Positions 18,288-27,694 of a stretch of 64,000 bases of DNA are shown piece after piece. A program made the position numbers and the translations under genes. This stretch comes from RYN-230 sp036509255 (lineage in GTDB: Bacteria > Actinomycetota > Actinomycetes > Streptosporangiales > Streptosporangiaceae), in the NCBI GenBank assembly GCA_036509255.1, contig DATCFY010000190.1, forward strand, positions 35,623 through 99,622, written 5' to 3'. How positions within the stretch are numbered: the stretch's first letter is position 1; every line of letters starts with the position of its first letter. The notes under the pieces are model-generated. The model worked only from the letters and a program-made list of their open reading frames with translations. It did not search any database and was not told where the DNA came from.

Positions 18288-20455
18288 CCCAGCCGTCGGG
18301 CGGGATTCCCGGGTCGGACGTGGATGCGGCGGCCCGGCACCGGCATGCCGAGCTGAGCGCGGAGATCACCGAGGCCAATCACCGCTACCACGTGCTGGAC
18401 TCGCCGACGATCTCGGACGCGGAGTACGACGCGCGGATGCGTGAGCTCCGGGCCCTCGAGGAGCGCTACCCCGAGCTGCGCACCCCGGACTCGCCCACCC
18501 AGAGAGTGGGCGGCGCGATCTCCACTGAGTTCACCGCGGTCGATCACCTGGAACGGCTGCTCAGCCTGGACAACGCGTTCTCCGCCGAGGAACTCGACGC
18601 CTGGGCGGCCCGGGCCGAGCGCCTCGGCGGGACGGGGCCCTACCTGCTGGAGCTGAAGATCGACGGCCTGGCCGTGGACCTGGTGTACCGGGATGGCGCC
18701 CTGATCAGGGCCGCGACCCGCGGTGACGGGGTAACCGGCGAGGATGTGACGCCGAACATCCGCACGATCGAGTCGGTCCCGCTCCGGCTGCGGGGCCCGG
18801 ACGTCCCGGAGACGCTGGAGGTCCGGGGCGAGGTGTTCCTGCCCGTGGCGGCGTTCCACGAGCTGAATGAGCGGCTGACCGCGATGGGCCGGCCGCCGTT
18901 CGCCAACCCGCGCAACTCGGCCGCGGGCTCGCTGCGTCAGAAGGACCCGCGGGTCACCGCGACCCGGCCGCTGGGACTGATCGTGCACGGGGTGGGGTTC
19001 ACCACGGGCGGGGACCCGGAAACCCACTCCGGCTGGTACGAGCGGCTGGGCGGGTGGGGGCTGCCGGTCAGCGACCTGTTCCGGGTGACGCCGGATCTGG
19101 ACGGGGTGCGGGACTACATCACGCACTACGGCGAGCACCGGCACGACACGCCCTATGAGATCGACGGGGTCGTGGTCAAGATCGACCGGCTCGACCTGCA
19201 GCGCCAGCTGGGCCACACCAGCCGCGCGCCGCGCTGGGCCATCGCCTACAAGTACCCGCCCGAGGAGGTCAACACCCGGCTCCTGGACATCCGGGTGAAT
19301 GTGGGCCGGACCGGGCGGGTCACCCCGTTCGCGGTCATGGAGCCGGTGGTGGTCAGCGGGTCGACGGTGGACCGGGCCACGCTGCACAACGCCGACGAGG
19401 TGGCCCGTAAGGGCGTGCTCATCGGCGACATGGTCGTGCTGCGCAAGGCCGGCGATGTGATCCCCGAGGTGGTCGGGCCGGTCGTGGACGTGCGCACCGG
19501 GGAAGAGCGCGCGTTCGAGTTCCCTACGGTGTGCCCGGCGTGCGGCACCCCGCTGGCCCGGGAGGACGGCGGGGTGGACTGGCGCTGCCCGAACACCCGG
19601 GCCTGCCCGGCCCAGCTGCGGGAGCGGCTGTTCCACCTGGCCGGCCGCGGCGCGCTGGACATCGAGGTGCTCGGCTATGAGGCGGTGAGCGCGCTGCTCG
19701 ATTCGGGTCTGGTCACCGACGAGGGTGATCTGTTCGCGCTGACCGACGAGGACCTGGCCACGTCGTCTTTCTTCGTGAACAAGCAGGGCAGCCTGACCGT
19801 GAACGCGGCCAAGCTGGCCGGGAAGTTGGACGAGGCCCGGTACCGGCCGCTCTGGCGGATCCTGGTCGCCCTGTCCATCCGGCACGTGGGCCCGACCGCC
19901 GCCCGGGCCCTCGCGGCCCAGTTCGGCTCGGTCGACGCGATCGTGTCCGCCTCGGCGGAGGAGCTGGCCGCGGTGGACGGAGTGGGCCCGAAGATCGCGG
20001 ACTCGGTGATCGAGTGGTTCGGCGTGGACTGGCACCAGGCGATCGTGGCGAAGTGGCGGGAGGCCGGTGTCCAGCTCGCGACGCCCGGCTGGACACCGCC
20101 GCCTGCGCCCGAGGCTGGCGCGGGCGCCGAGGCCGGAGGCCCGCCGCTGTCCGGCGTGACCGTCGTGATCACCGGCAGCCTGGACTCCTTCACCCGCGAC
20201 GAGGCCGCGGAGGCGGTCCAGGCCCGGGGCGGGAAAGTGACCTCCTCGGTATCGAAGAAGACGGCCTTCCTGATCGCCGGGGACAAGGCCGGCAGTAAGC
20301 ACGACAAGGCGCTCACGCTGGGCGTACCCGTACTCGACGAGGCGGGTTTCCGGGTGCTGCTGGACAATGGCCCGGCCGCGGCCGCCGAGGCGGCGCAGCC
20401 GCAGGGCACAAGCCCTGATGCCGCCGGGGCTCCCGGGCCCGCCGATGACTCGTGA
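18284..20455 (+). CDS. ligA: NAD-dependent DNA ligase LigA
   Basis: Seals nicks in replication and repair, using NAD+. 723 residues. Domain Ia (about 20-80) includes NHRYHVLDSPTISDAEYD. The adenylation lysine is Lys125 in LLELKIDGLA. An OB-fold follows, then a four-Cys zinc finger (CPACG with CPNTRACP near residues 410-435), helix-hairpin-helix repeats (GPKIADS) and a C-terminal BRCT domain (about 620-700, SGVTVVITGSLDSFTRDEA). The tail is an Ala/Pro-rich extension. GTG 18284 overlaps the previous stop, so it is translated in tandem with the MetE-like gene. Confidence 0.97.
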   Translation: MTQPSGGIPGSDVDAAARHRHAELSAEITEANHRYHVLDSPTISDAEYDARMRELRALEERYPELRTPDSPTQRVGGAISTEFTAVDHLERLLSLDNAFSAEELDAWAARAERLGGTGPYLLELKIDGLAVDLVYRDGALIRAATRGDGVTGEDVTPNIRTIESVPLRLRGPDVPETLEVRGEVFLPVAAFHELNERLTAMGRPPFANPRNSAAGSLRQKDPRVTATRPLGLIVHGVGFTTGGDPETHSGWYERLGGWGLPVSDLFRVTPDLDGVRDYITHYGEHRHDTPYEIDGVVVKIDRLDLQRQLGHTSRAPRWAIAYKYPPEEVNTRLLDIRVNVGRTGRVTPFAVMEPVVVSGSTVDRATLHNADEVARKGVLIGDMVVLRKAGDVIPEVVGPVVDVRTGEERAFEFPTVCPACGTPLAREDGGVDWRCPNTRACPAQLRERLFHLAGRGALDIEVLGYEAVSALLDSGLVTDEGDLFALTDEDLATSSFFVNKQGSLTVNAAKLAGKLDEARYRPLWRILVALSIRHVGPTAARALAAQFGSVDAIVSASAEELAAVDGVGPKIADSVIEWFGVDWHQAIVAKWREAGVQLATPGWTPPPAPEAGAGAEAGGPPLSGVTVVITGSLDSFTRDEAAEAVQARGGKVTSSVSKKTAFLIAGDKAGSKHDKALTLGVPVLDEAGFRVLLDNGPAAAAEAAQPQGTSPDAAGAPGPADDS

Positions 20456-20645
20456 TAATGACGCTTCAGCTGTGCCGGAAATTGATTACGCCGCCCTGCA
20501 GTGCGCTGAGCTGGGAAATCGTCGTTGTTCAGCAATGCGCTGTAACGCATAGTGTGCGATTGGCTTCGCGAAGTACTGTTTTCGCCGTACCCTTCTGACA
20601 GAGCTACACGTATCCCCGCCGGCTGGCTGCGGCCACGAGGACACC

Positions 20646-22919
20646 ATGAGGGACGCGAACGACACCAGGGACATCGGTCCGCGGATCGGTTCCCCCCTGT
20701 GGAACTACATCACCGCTGTCACAGTGGCGGGTTTCGGTGCTCTGCTGGTCGCGGTACGCGGCCTGCCCGGTTCGGGCGCCGCCGGGCTGCTGGACCACCC
20801 GCTGCTGTGGGTCCTCGCCGCCCTGGCCCTCCTCGGCGAGCTCAAGCGGATCGTGACGCCGGGCAAGTCCGGGCCCGACGCCGCCGCGCTCTCGGTGACC
20901 TTCTGTTTCGCCGCCCTGCTCTACTGGGGCTTCCCGGTCGCCGCGCTGCTCCGGGCGGTCACCACGCTCGTAGTCGCGCTCGCCGCCCGCCGCCCGGTGT
21001 TCCGGGCCCTCTTCAACGTCGCGCAGCTCACCCTGAGCCTGGCCGCGGCCGCCGTGGTCCTCGCCGCTGCCCATATCCACCTGGCGCCGGCCCGGCCCTG
21101 GGTCCCGGCCGGAACCCAGGTTGCCGTGGTCGGCCTGGCCGCGGCTGCCTACTTCGCCTGCAACTTCCTGCTCGTCGGCGTGGCCGCGGCGCTGCACGGG
21201 CGGGCCCCCGTCCTGCCCACGCTGCGCAAGGCCCTGTCCTACCAGGCGTTCGTCACGCTGGCGCTGCTATCCGCGGGGCCGCTGGTAGTCGTGGTGATGA
21301 ACCGCTCGGTGCTGCTGGTCCTGTTGTTCCTGCTGCCGCTCACCGCGATCTACGCCAACGCGGCCATGTCGCTGAACCGCGAGTACCAGGCACTGCACGA
21401 TCACCTGACCGGGCTGCCCAACCGCACACTGCTGCTGCGCCGGACGGCTGAGGCGCTGGCCGCGGCCAGCCGCACCGGCGCCAAGTGCGGCTTCCTCCTG
21501 CTGGACCTGGACCGGTTCAAGGAAGTCAACGACACGCTCGGGCACCCGCTGGGTGACGGGCTGCTCCAGGTGATCGCCTACCGGCTGGCCCGCAGCGTGC
21601 GGCCAGGCGATGTGGTGGCCCGGCTCGGCGGCGACGAGTTCGCGGTGCTGCTGCCCGCGGTGCGGACCATCACCGTGGCCACCGAGGTGGCCGCGCGGCT
21701 GCGCGCCGCCCTGGCCGAGCCGGTGCGCCTGGAGGGCATGTCGTTCGAGATTGAGGCCAGCGTGGGCATCGCGCTCTACCCGGACGACGGCGTCACGGTG
21801 GAAGTGCTCTTGCAGCGCGCGGACGTGGCCATGTACCTGGCCAAGGAACGGCGCACCGGGGTCGAGACCTATGTGGCGCGCGCGGACCGCTACTCTCCGG
21901 CGCGGCTTTCCCTCCTCGGCGACCTGCGCCGCGGAATCGACCAGGGCGAGTTCGAGCTGCACTACCAGCCCAAGGTGTTCCTGGCCACCGGCCGGACCGC
22001 CGGGATGGAAGCGCTGGTGCGCTGGCGGCATCCGCACCGCGGGCTGATCGGCCCGGCCGAGTTCATCCCGCTGGCCGAGCAGTCCTTCCTGATGCGTGAG
22101 CTGACCGCGCACGTGGTCCAGCTCGCGCTCAGGCAGGCGTCGGCCTGGCAGCGCCACGGGCTGGCGGCCCAGCTGGCGGTGAACGTCTCTCGCCGCGACC
22201 TGGTGGGCGGCAGCCTCGCCGTCACGATCGAGCGCGAGCTCGCCGAGCAGGGCCTGCCCGCCGCCGCCCTGCAGCTGGAGATCAGCGAGCGGGCCCTGAC
22301 CCGCGAGACCGCGGAGATCGCGGGCGGCCTGGGCGCGCTCCGGGCGCTCGGCATCGATCTCAGCGTGGACGACTTCGGGACCGGTCACTCGTCGGTGGGC
22401 CGGCTGAAGGAGATGTCCATCGGCGAAGTGAAGATCGATCCCTCCTTCACCGCCGGGGTGGCCAATAACCCGGACACCGAGCTGATCGTGCGCTCGGCGG
22501 TGCACCTGCTGCGCGGACTCGGCATCCGCTCGGTGGCCGAGGGGGTCGAATCGCCGCAGGTCGCGGCCACCTTGCGGACCATGGGCTGTGACGCGGCCCA
22601 GGGCTGGCAGTTCAGCCGGCCCCTGGCCGCGGCCGCCGCCACCGCCTGGCTGGCGGACCGGCGTCCCACCCCGGCCCCGGCCCCGGCCACGGGGGCGGCC
22701 ACGGGGGCGGCCGTGCCCGCCGCGATGTCCGCCCCGGGCACCGGGCCAGGCGGCCGGCCCGCGCCCGCCGCCCCCGCCGTGCTCCCTGCTCCCGCCGTGT
22801 TTGCGGCCCCCGCGGCGCCGGCCGCGTCCGGTCCGCTGCCGGCCAGCATGCTGGGAGCTGCCCCGGAGCCGAGCCCGGTGCCCGGAGACGACTGCCTGGA
22901 CGCCGCGGCCCGGCCGTAA
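20646..22919 (+). CDS. Membrane GGDEF-EAL protein with intact motifs (cyclic di-GMP turnover)
   Basis: 757 residues. The N-terminal 240 residues form six to seven membrane helices. A diguanylate cyclase domain follows with GGDEF (328-332) intact and an inhibitory-site RPGD (319-322) five residues before it. The phosphodiesterase domain has EAL (455-457) in MEALVRWRH, ISE, DDFGTGHSS, KIDPSF and VAEGVES, all needed for activity. The C-terminus is a long Pro/Ala-rich tail. So it could both make and break c-di-GMP; which dominates cannot be read from sequence. ATG 20646 follows CGAGGAC. The 190-bp gap before it shows nothing I can name. Confidence 0.92.
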   Translation: MRDANDTRDIGPRIGSPLWNYITAVTVAGFGALLVAVRGLPGSGAAGLLDHPLLWVLAALALLGELKRIVTPGKSGPDAAALSVTFCFAALLYWGFPVAALLRAVTTLVVALAARRPVFRALFNVAQLTLSLAAAAVVLAAAHIHLAPARPWVPAGTQVAVVGLAAAAYFACNFLLVGVAAALHGRAPVLPTLRKALSYQAFVTLALLSAGPLVVVVMNRSVLLVLLFLLPLTAIYANAAMSLNREYQALHDHLTGLPNRTLLLRRTAEALAAASRTGAKCGFLLLDLDRFKEVNDTLGHPLGDGLLQVIAYRLARSVRPGDVVARLGGDEFAVLLPAVRTITVATEVAARLRAALAEPVRLEGMSFEIEASVGIALYPDDGVTVEVLLQRADVAMYLAKERRTGVETYVARADRYSPARLSLLGDLRRGIDQGEFELHYQPKVFLATGRTAGMEALVRWRHPHRGLIGPAEFIPLAEQSFLMRELTAHVVQLALRQASAWQRHGLAAQLAVNVSRRDLVGGSLAVTIERELAEQGLPAAALQLEISERALTRETAEIAGGLGALRALGIDLSVDDFGTGHSSVGRLKEMSIGEVKIDPSFTAGVANNPDTELIVRSAVHLLRGLGIRSVAEGVESPQVAATLRTMGCDAAQGWQFSRPLAAAAATAWLADRRPTPAPAPATGAATGAAVPAAMSAPGTGPGGRPAPAAPAVLPAPAVFAAPAAPAASGPLPASMLGAAPEPSPVPGDDCLDAAARP

Positions 22920-22947
22920 TACCGTCAGCCCGCTCCGGGCCCGGGCC

Positions 22948-22953
22948 TAGGAT
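22948..22953 (+). promoter_or_regulatory. -10 box (TAGGAT) of leaderless gatCAB mRNA
   Basis: TAGGAT, 7 nt, then ATG 22961. This supports 22961 over the ATG at 22952, which lies inside the box. Confidence 0.5.
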
Positions 22954-22960
22954 GGCTTCC

Positions 22961-23254
22961 ATGTCCATTGCCCGCGCCGAAGTGGCCCACCTGGCCCGGC
23001 TGTCGAGACTGGCCCTGACCGACGAGGAACTGGATCACTTCGCGGTCCAGCTGGACCAGATCATCTCGGCCGTCGCGCGGGTCCAGGAGGTCGCGGCGGA
23101 GGGCATCCCGCCGACCTCGCACGCGGTGCCGGTGACCAACGTGTTCCGCGAGGACGTGGTGGTCCCCCCGCTCGGTGCGGACAAGGCACTAGACCAGGCG
23201 CCGGCCGTGGAGCAGCAGCGGTTCCGCGTCCCCCGGATCCTGGATGAGGACTGA
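22961..23254 (+). CDS. gatC: Glu/Asp-tRNA amidotransferase subunit C
   Basis: Small scaffold subunit linking GatA and GatB. 97 residues, begins MSIARAEVAHLARLSRLAL, and has the family pattern ARVQEVAAEGIPPTSH followed by the conserved FREDVV region. First gene of gatC-gatA-gatB; gatA begins 2 bp after its stop. Confidence 0.95.
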   Translation: MSIARAEVAHLARLSRLALTDEELDHFAVQLDQIISAVARVQEVAAEGIPPTSHAVPVTNVFREDVVVPPLGADKALDQAPAVEQQRFRVPRILDED

Positions 23255-23256
23255 TC

Positions 23257-24846
23257 GTGAACGACGAGACCAGGCCAGGCGAAGCCATGCCCGCCCCGGG
23301 CCACGCAGCTGAGCTGACCCGGATGACCGCGGCCGAACTCGCCGCGGCGATCGCGGCCGGGCAGGTGTCGGCGCGGGAAGTCATCGAGGCCCACCTGGGC
23401 CGGATCGACGCCGCCGAGCCGGAACTGCACGCGTTCCTGCACGTCGCGGCGGACAGCGCCCGGGCCGCCGCCGCCGCGGTGGACGAGCGTCGCGCGGCCG
23501 GGGAGGTGCTCGGGCCGCTGGCTGGCGTGCCGCTGGCCCTCAAGGACGTATTCACCACCACGGACATGCCCACCACCTGCGCCTCCCGCATCCTCGGCGA
23601 GTGGCGGCCGCCCTACGACGCGACCGTGACCCGGCGGCTCCGCCAGGCCGGCGTGGTCCTGCTGGGCAAGACGAACATGGACGAGTTCGCGATGGGCTCG
23701 TCCACCGAGAACTCCGCGTACGGCCCGTCCCGCAACCCGTGGGACCTGGCCCGGGTGCCCGGTGGCTCGTCAGGCGGCTCGGCCGCCGCGGTCGCGGGCT
23801 TCGAGGCGCCGCTGGGCATCGGCACCGACACGGGCGGGTCCATCCGGCAGCCCGCCGCGGTGTGCGGGATCGTCGGGGTCAAGCCCACCTACGGCGGCTC
23901 GTCCCGGTACGGGCTGATCGCGTTCGCGTCGTCGCTGGACACTCCCGGCCCGCTGGCCCGTACCGTGCTGGACGCGGCGCTGCTGCACGAGGCGATCTCC
24001 GGGCATGACCCATCCGACTCGACTTCGGTGGACGCACCCGTCCCGCCCGTGGTGGCCGCCGCCCGGCAGGCGGACGTGAGCGGCCTGCGCATCGGGGTGG
24101 TCCCGGAGCTGGCCGGTGATGGCTACCAGGCCGGGGTGCTGGCCCGGTTCAACGAGGCTGTCGAGCTCCTGGAGTCCCTGGGCGCCAAGATCGTCGAGAT
24201 TTCCTGCCCGCACTTCAGCTACGCGCTGGCCGCCTACTACCTGATCGCGCCCAGCGAGTGCTCCTCCAACCTGGCCCGGTTCGACGGCATGCGGTACGGG
24301 CTGCGGGTCGGGGACGACGGCACGCGCAGCGCGGAAGAGGTCATGTCGCTGACCCGGGCCGCGGGATTCGGTCCCGAGGTGAAGCGCCGCATCATGCTTG
24401 GCACCTACGCGCTGTCGAGTGGTTACTACGACGCCTACTACGGCAAGGCCCAGCAGGTGCGGACCCTCATCACCCGGGATTTCGAGGCCGCGTTCGAGCA
24501 GGTCGACGTCCTGATCTCGCCGACCACCCCGACCACCGCCTTTCCCATCGGCGAGCGTGCCGACGACCCGATGAGCATGTACCTCGCGGACCTGTGCACG
24601 ATCCCGTCGAACCTGGCCGGCAACGCGGCCCTGTCGCTGCCGTGCGGGCTCGCGCCCGAGGATGGCCTGCCGGTGGGCTTGCAGATCATGGCGCCGGTGC
24701 TGGCCGATGACCGGGTCTACCGGGTGGCCGCGGCCGTGGAGGCCGCGCTCACCCAGCGGCGCGGCACGCCGCTGCTCGACGCGATCCGCGGGCCGGCCGG
24801 CCTGCCCGCACCGCAGGCTTCTCATCCCGGAGGGAGCAGCGCATGA
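23257..24846 (+). CDS. gatA: Glu/Asp-tRNA amidotransferase subunit A
   Basis: Amidase that frees ammonia from glutamine for GatB. 529 residues. The amidase-signature triad is Lys96 (VPLALKDVF), Ser171 (GGSSGGSA) and nucleophile Ser195 (DTGGSIR), with the same 75- and 24-residue spacing as known GatA. GTG 23257 is preceded by AGGA in the end of gatC; ATG 23287 is a possible later start. The stop overlaps the gatB ATG. Confidence 0.97.
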   Translation: MNDETRPGEAMPAPGHAAELTRMTAAELAAAIAAGQVSAREVIEAHLGRIDAAEPELHAFLHVAADSARAAAAAVDERRAAGEVLGPLAGVPLALKDVFTTTDMPTTCASRILGEWRPPYDATVTRRLRQAGVVLLGKTNMDEFAMGSSTENSAYGPSRNPWDLARVPGGSSGGSAAAVAGFEAPLGIGTDTGGSIRQPAAVCGIVGVKPTYGGSSRYGLIAFASSLDTPGPLARTVLDAALLHEAISGHDPSDSTSVDAPVPPVVAAARQADVSGLRIGVVPELAGDGYQAGVLARFNEAVELLESLGAKIVEISCPHFSYALAAYYLIAPSECSSNLARFDGMRYGLRVGDDGTRSAEEVMSLTRAAGFGPEVKRRIMLGTYALSSGYYDAYYGKAQQVRTLITRDFEAAFEQVDVLISPTTPTTAFPIGERADDPMSMYLADLCTIPSNLAGNAALSLPCGLAPEDGLPVGLQIMAPVLADDRVYRVAAAVEAALTQRRGTPLLDAIRGPAGLPAPQASHPGGSSA

Positions 24847-26369
24847 GTGACCAGGCGACGATGAATCTGGTCTCTTTCGAGGACGCCGTCTCCCGGTACG
24901 ACCCGGTGATCGGCCTGGAGACGCACGTCGAGCTCGGCACGGTCACCAAGATGTTCTGCGGCTGCCCGGCCCGCTTCGGGGGCGAGCCGAACTCCCTGGT
25001 CTGCCCGGTCTGCCTGGGCCTGCCCGGCTCGCTCCCGGTGACCAACCGGATGGCCATCGAGTACGCGATGAAGATCGGGCTGGCGCTGAACTGCTCGATC
25101 GCCACCCAGGCCAGGTTCGCCCGGAAGAACTACTTCTACCCGGACATGCCGAAGGACTACCAGATCTCGCAGTACGACGAGCCGCTCTGCACGGACGGGT
25201 GGCTGGACATCATGGTGCACGACCCGGCCGATGGTGACCAGCCGCGGGCGTTCCGGGTCGAGATCGAGCGGGTGCACCTGGAGGAGGACACCGGCAAGTC
25301 GATGCATGTCGGCGGGGCCACCGGGCGGATCCACGGCGCGGACTACTCGCTCGTGGACTACAACCGGGCCGGGATCCCGCTGGTGGAGATCGTCACCAAG
25401 CCGGTCACCGGCACCGGGGCGCTCGCGCCCGAGGTAGCCCGGATCTACGTGTCGGAACTGCGTGACCTGCTGCGCTCGCTCGGCGTGTCCGATGTGCGGA
25501 TGGAGGAGGGCTCGCTGCGCTGCGACGTGAACACCTCGCTGGCGCCCAGGGGAGCCGCTGAGTGGGGGACCAGGACCGAGACCAAGAACGTGAACTCGCT
25601 GCGCTCGGTGGAGCGTGCGGTCCGGTTCGAGATCCAGCGGGAGGCCGCGCTGCTGGACGCGGGCCAGCGGGTGGTGCAGGAGACCCGGCACTTCAACGAG
25701 GAGAGCGGGACCACCTCCCCTGGCCGGAGCAAGGAAGAGGCGCAGGACTACCGCTACTTCCCCGAGCCGGACCTGGTTCCGGTGGCGCCGTCCCGGGACT
25801 GGGTGGAGAGCGTGCGGGCCCAGCTGCCCGAACTGCCTGCCGCCCGGCGGGACCGGCTGCAGCGCGAGTGGGGCCTGTCCGAGCTGGACATGGCGGCCCT
25901 CCGCAACGCGGGCGCGCTGGACCTGGTGGCCGAGACGGTGGCAGCCGGGGCCACGCCGGCTGACGCCCGTAAGTGGTGGCTCGGTGAGCTGCTCCGCACG
26001 GCGAACAAGTCCGGCACCGAACTCGGCGACCTGCCGATCACCCCCGCGGATGTGGCCCGGGTAGCTGCGCTGGTGGATTCGGGGGCGGTCAACGACCGGC
26101 TGGCCCGCGAGGTCATCGAGGGCGTGCTGGCCGGCGAGGGGAGGCCAGATGACGTGGTCGCGGGCCGGGGCCTCGCCGTGGTCAGTGACGACGCGGCGCT
26201 CACCGCCGCGGTCGACGAGGCCATCGCCGCCCACCCGGACGTCGCCGACAAGGTCCGGGGCGGCAAGGTCGCCGCGTCCGGTGCGCTGGTCGGCGCGGTC
26301 ATGAAGGCCACCAGGGGCCAGGCCGACGCCAGCCGGGTCAGGGAACTCATCCTCGACCGCCTCAGCTGA
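24843..26369 (+). CDS. gatB: Glu/Asp-tRNA amidotransferase subunit B
   Basis: Phosphorylates and amidates Glu-tRNA-Gln or Asp-tRNA-Asn. 508 residues. Family signatures are GLETHVELGT, CGCPARFGG with paired Cys and VCPVCLGLPG with further zinc-type Cys, FYPDMPKDYQISQ and LEEDTGKS. The C-terminal YqeY-like tail domain ends the protein. ATG 24843 overlaps the gatA stop, and GGAGGGA lies just upstream. With gltX and a tRNA-Gln in the same window, transamidation is the likely route to Gln-tRNA. Confidence 0.97.
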   Translation: MSDQATMNLVSFEDAVSRYDPVIGLETHVELGTVTKMFCGCPARFGGEPNSLVCPVCLGLPGSLPVTNRMAIEYAMKIGLALNCSIATQARFARKNYFYPDMPKDYQISQYDEPLCTDGWLDIMVHDPADGDQPRAFRVEIERVHLEEDTGKSMHVGGATGRIHGADYSLVDYNRAGIPLVEIVTKPVTGTGALAPEVARIYVSELRDLLRSLGVSDVRMEEGSLRCDVNTSLAPRGAAEWGTRTETKNVNSLRSVERAVRFEIQREAALLDAGQRVVQETRHFNEESGTTSPGRSKEEAQDYRYFPEPDLVPVAPSRDWVESVRAQLPELPAARRDRLQREWGLSELDMAALRNAGALDLVAETVAAGATPADARKWWLGELLRTANKSGTELGDLPITPADVARVAALVDSGAVNDRLAREVIEGVLAGEGRPDDVVAGRGLAVVSDDAALTAAVDEAIAAHPDVADKVRGGKVAASGALVGAVMKATRGQADASRVRELILDRLS

Positions 26370-26408
26370 GCCGTGCCCGCGCTGAGCAGGGCTCGTGCTG
26401 ATCTGCCC

Positions 26409-27320
26409 ATGCTGATCTGGGTGCCCACGGCCGAGGTGGCCGCGGGACTGGACGGGCTGCCTGGCGTGGACGTGGAGGTAATCGCGCCCGATGGTGCGCC
26501 GCTGCCGCCCAGCGTGGACCAGGTCGAGTTTTACGTGCCGCCGTTCTTTCCCGGGCCGCCGGGAATCGCGGCGATGGGCCAGATGCCGCGCCTGGCCGTG
26601 GTGCAGGCGCTGACCGCCGGCGTGGACCGGCTGCTGCCCGGCCTGCCGGCCGGGGTTACCCTGTGTAACGCGCGCGGCGTGCACGATGCGAGCACGGCGG
26701 AGTGGGTGGTCGCCGCGATCCTGGCCGCGCTCCGCGAGTTCCCGCTGTTCGCCCGGGAGCAGGCCGCCCAGCGGTGGAATTATCACTTCACCGACTGCCT
26801 GGCGGGCAAAACCGTGCTCATCGTCGGGTACGGGTCGATCGGCGCGGCGGTGGAGCGGCGGCTGGCCGGCTTCGAGGTACGGGTGCTGCGGGTAGCCCGG
26901 ACGGCCCGCCCGGACGTGGCCACCGTGAGCGACCTGCCCGGGCTGCTGCCGGGCGCGGACGTGGTCGTCCTGCTGGCGCCGGTAACGCCCGAGACGATCG
27001 GCATGGCCGACGCGGCGTTCCTGGCCCGGATGAAGGACGGTGCGCTGCTAGTCAACGCGGCCCGCGGTTCGCTGCTGCACACGGACGCGCTCGTCGCGGA
27101 GCTGCAGCAGGGCCGGCTGCGGGCCGCGCTCGACGTGACCGACCCGGAGCCGCTCCCGGCCGGTCATCCGCTCTGGACGATGCCGGGCGTGTTCATCACC
27201 CCGCACGAGGCGGCGTCCACCCCGGTATCGGTCGCGCGGATGATCAGCCACGTCCGCGGCCAGGCGGAGAGATTCCTCAATGGCGCGCCGCTCCTGAATG
27301 TGATCTCTGGCAGTTATTGA
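26409..27320 (+). CDS. D-isomer-specific 2-hydroxyacid dehydrogenase family protein
   Basis: NAD(P)-dependent oxidoreductase of the D-2-hydroxyacid family. About 303 residues from ATG 26409. The dinucleotide motif is VGYGSIGAAV. The catalytic Arg is in NAARGSLL, the Glu in VTDPEPLPAG and the His in ITPHEAAS, so the site is complete. GTG 26373, 3 bp after the gatB stop, is an alternative start 12 codons earlier; neither has a clear ribosome site. It follows gatB and may read through from it. The substrate is unknown. Confidence 0.88.
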   Translation: MLIWVPTAEVAAGLDGLPGVDVEVIAPDGAPLPPSVDQVEFYVPPFFPGPPGIAAMGQMPRLAVVQALTAGVDRLLPGLPAGVTLCNARGVHDASTAEWVVAAILAALREFPLFAREQAAQRWNYHFTDCLAGKTVLIVGYGSIGAAVERRLAGFEVRVLRVARTARPDVATVSDLPGLLPGADVVVLLAPVTPETIGMADAAFLARMKDGALLVNAARGSLLHTDALVAELQQGRLRAALDVTDPEPLPAGHPLWTMPGVFITPHEAASTPVSVARMISHVRGQAERFLNGAPLLNVISGSY

Positions 27321-27375
27321 GAATTCCGCCAGTTACGGAAACGCTTCCGCCAATTACCCCTGGTCCATGCCATAT

Positions 27376-27395
27376 GGCCGGGTTACGGCCCGGCC
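27376..27395. terminator. Hairpin after the 2-hydroxyacid dehydrogenase
   Basis: GGCCGGG and CCCGGCC around a 6-nt loop. It probably ends the gatCAB-dehydrogenase transcript. Apart from this and the mini-cistron below, the 27321-27690 gap holds nothing I can support. Confidence 0.5.
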
Positions 27396-27661
27396 AGTAG
27401 AGGGAGATGTCTCCCGGAGGACGCCCTTCCTCAATCGAAGTGTGACCTAAGGGTCCTAAAGTAAGCACCATCGTTCACTGGCGATGACCGCGACCAGCCT
27501 GCTGGCGGGTCCCCGCAGCACACCGTGCGGGCACTCTGCCCGGTCCGGGGGAGCGTGAGTCTTAGTTCGGTTGCGCAGGAATTGTCAGCCTGGGCCCACA
27601 AGGCGCCGCTGGCGCACGTATGACAGCGCAAACAGCGAACAGAGCAGCGGAAGGAGACTCG

Positions 27662-27694
27662 GTGCACCCGCAAGCATCGGGTGACCCGCGATGA
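27662..27694 (+). CDS. Ten-codon mini-cistron overlapping the next start
   Basis: AAGGAG (27651-27656) is 5 nt before GTG 27662, an ideal ribosome site. The frame reads MHPQASGDPR and stops at TGA 27692-27694, which overlaps the ATG of the GGDEF-EAL gene at 27691 as ATGA. The large gene has no ribosome site of its own, so its translation should depend on this mini-cistron. Confidence 0.5.
   Translation: MHPQASGDPR

Noticed and set aside
17465..20302. A 945-codon open frame on the minus strand opposite the MetE-like gene and ligA
   Set aside because: It is the complement of well-supported genes with GC-rich third positions; its sequence is low-complexity and matches no family.
20456..20645. 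Possible c-di-GMP riboswitch before the intact GGDEF-EAL gene
   Set aside because: I could not find the conserved GEMM-type core or paired helices; only weak hairpins are present.
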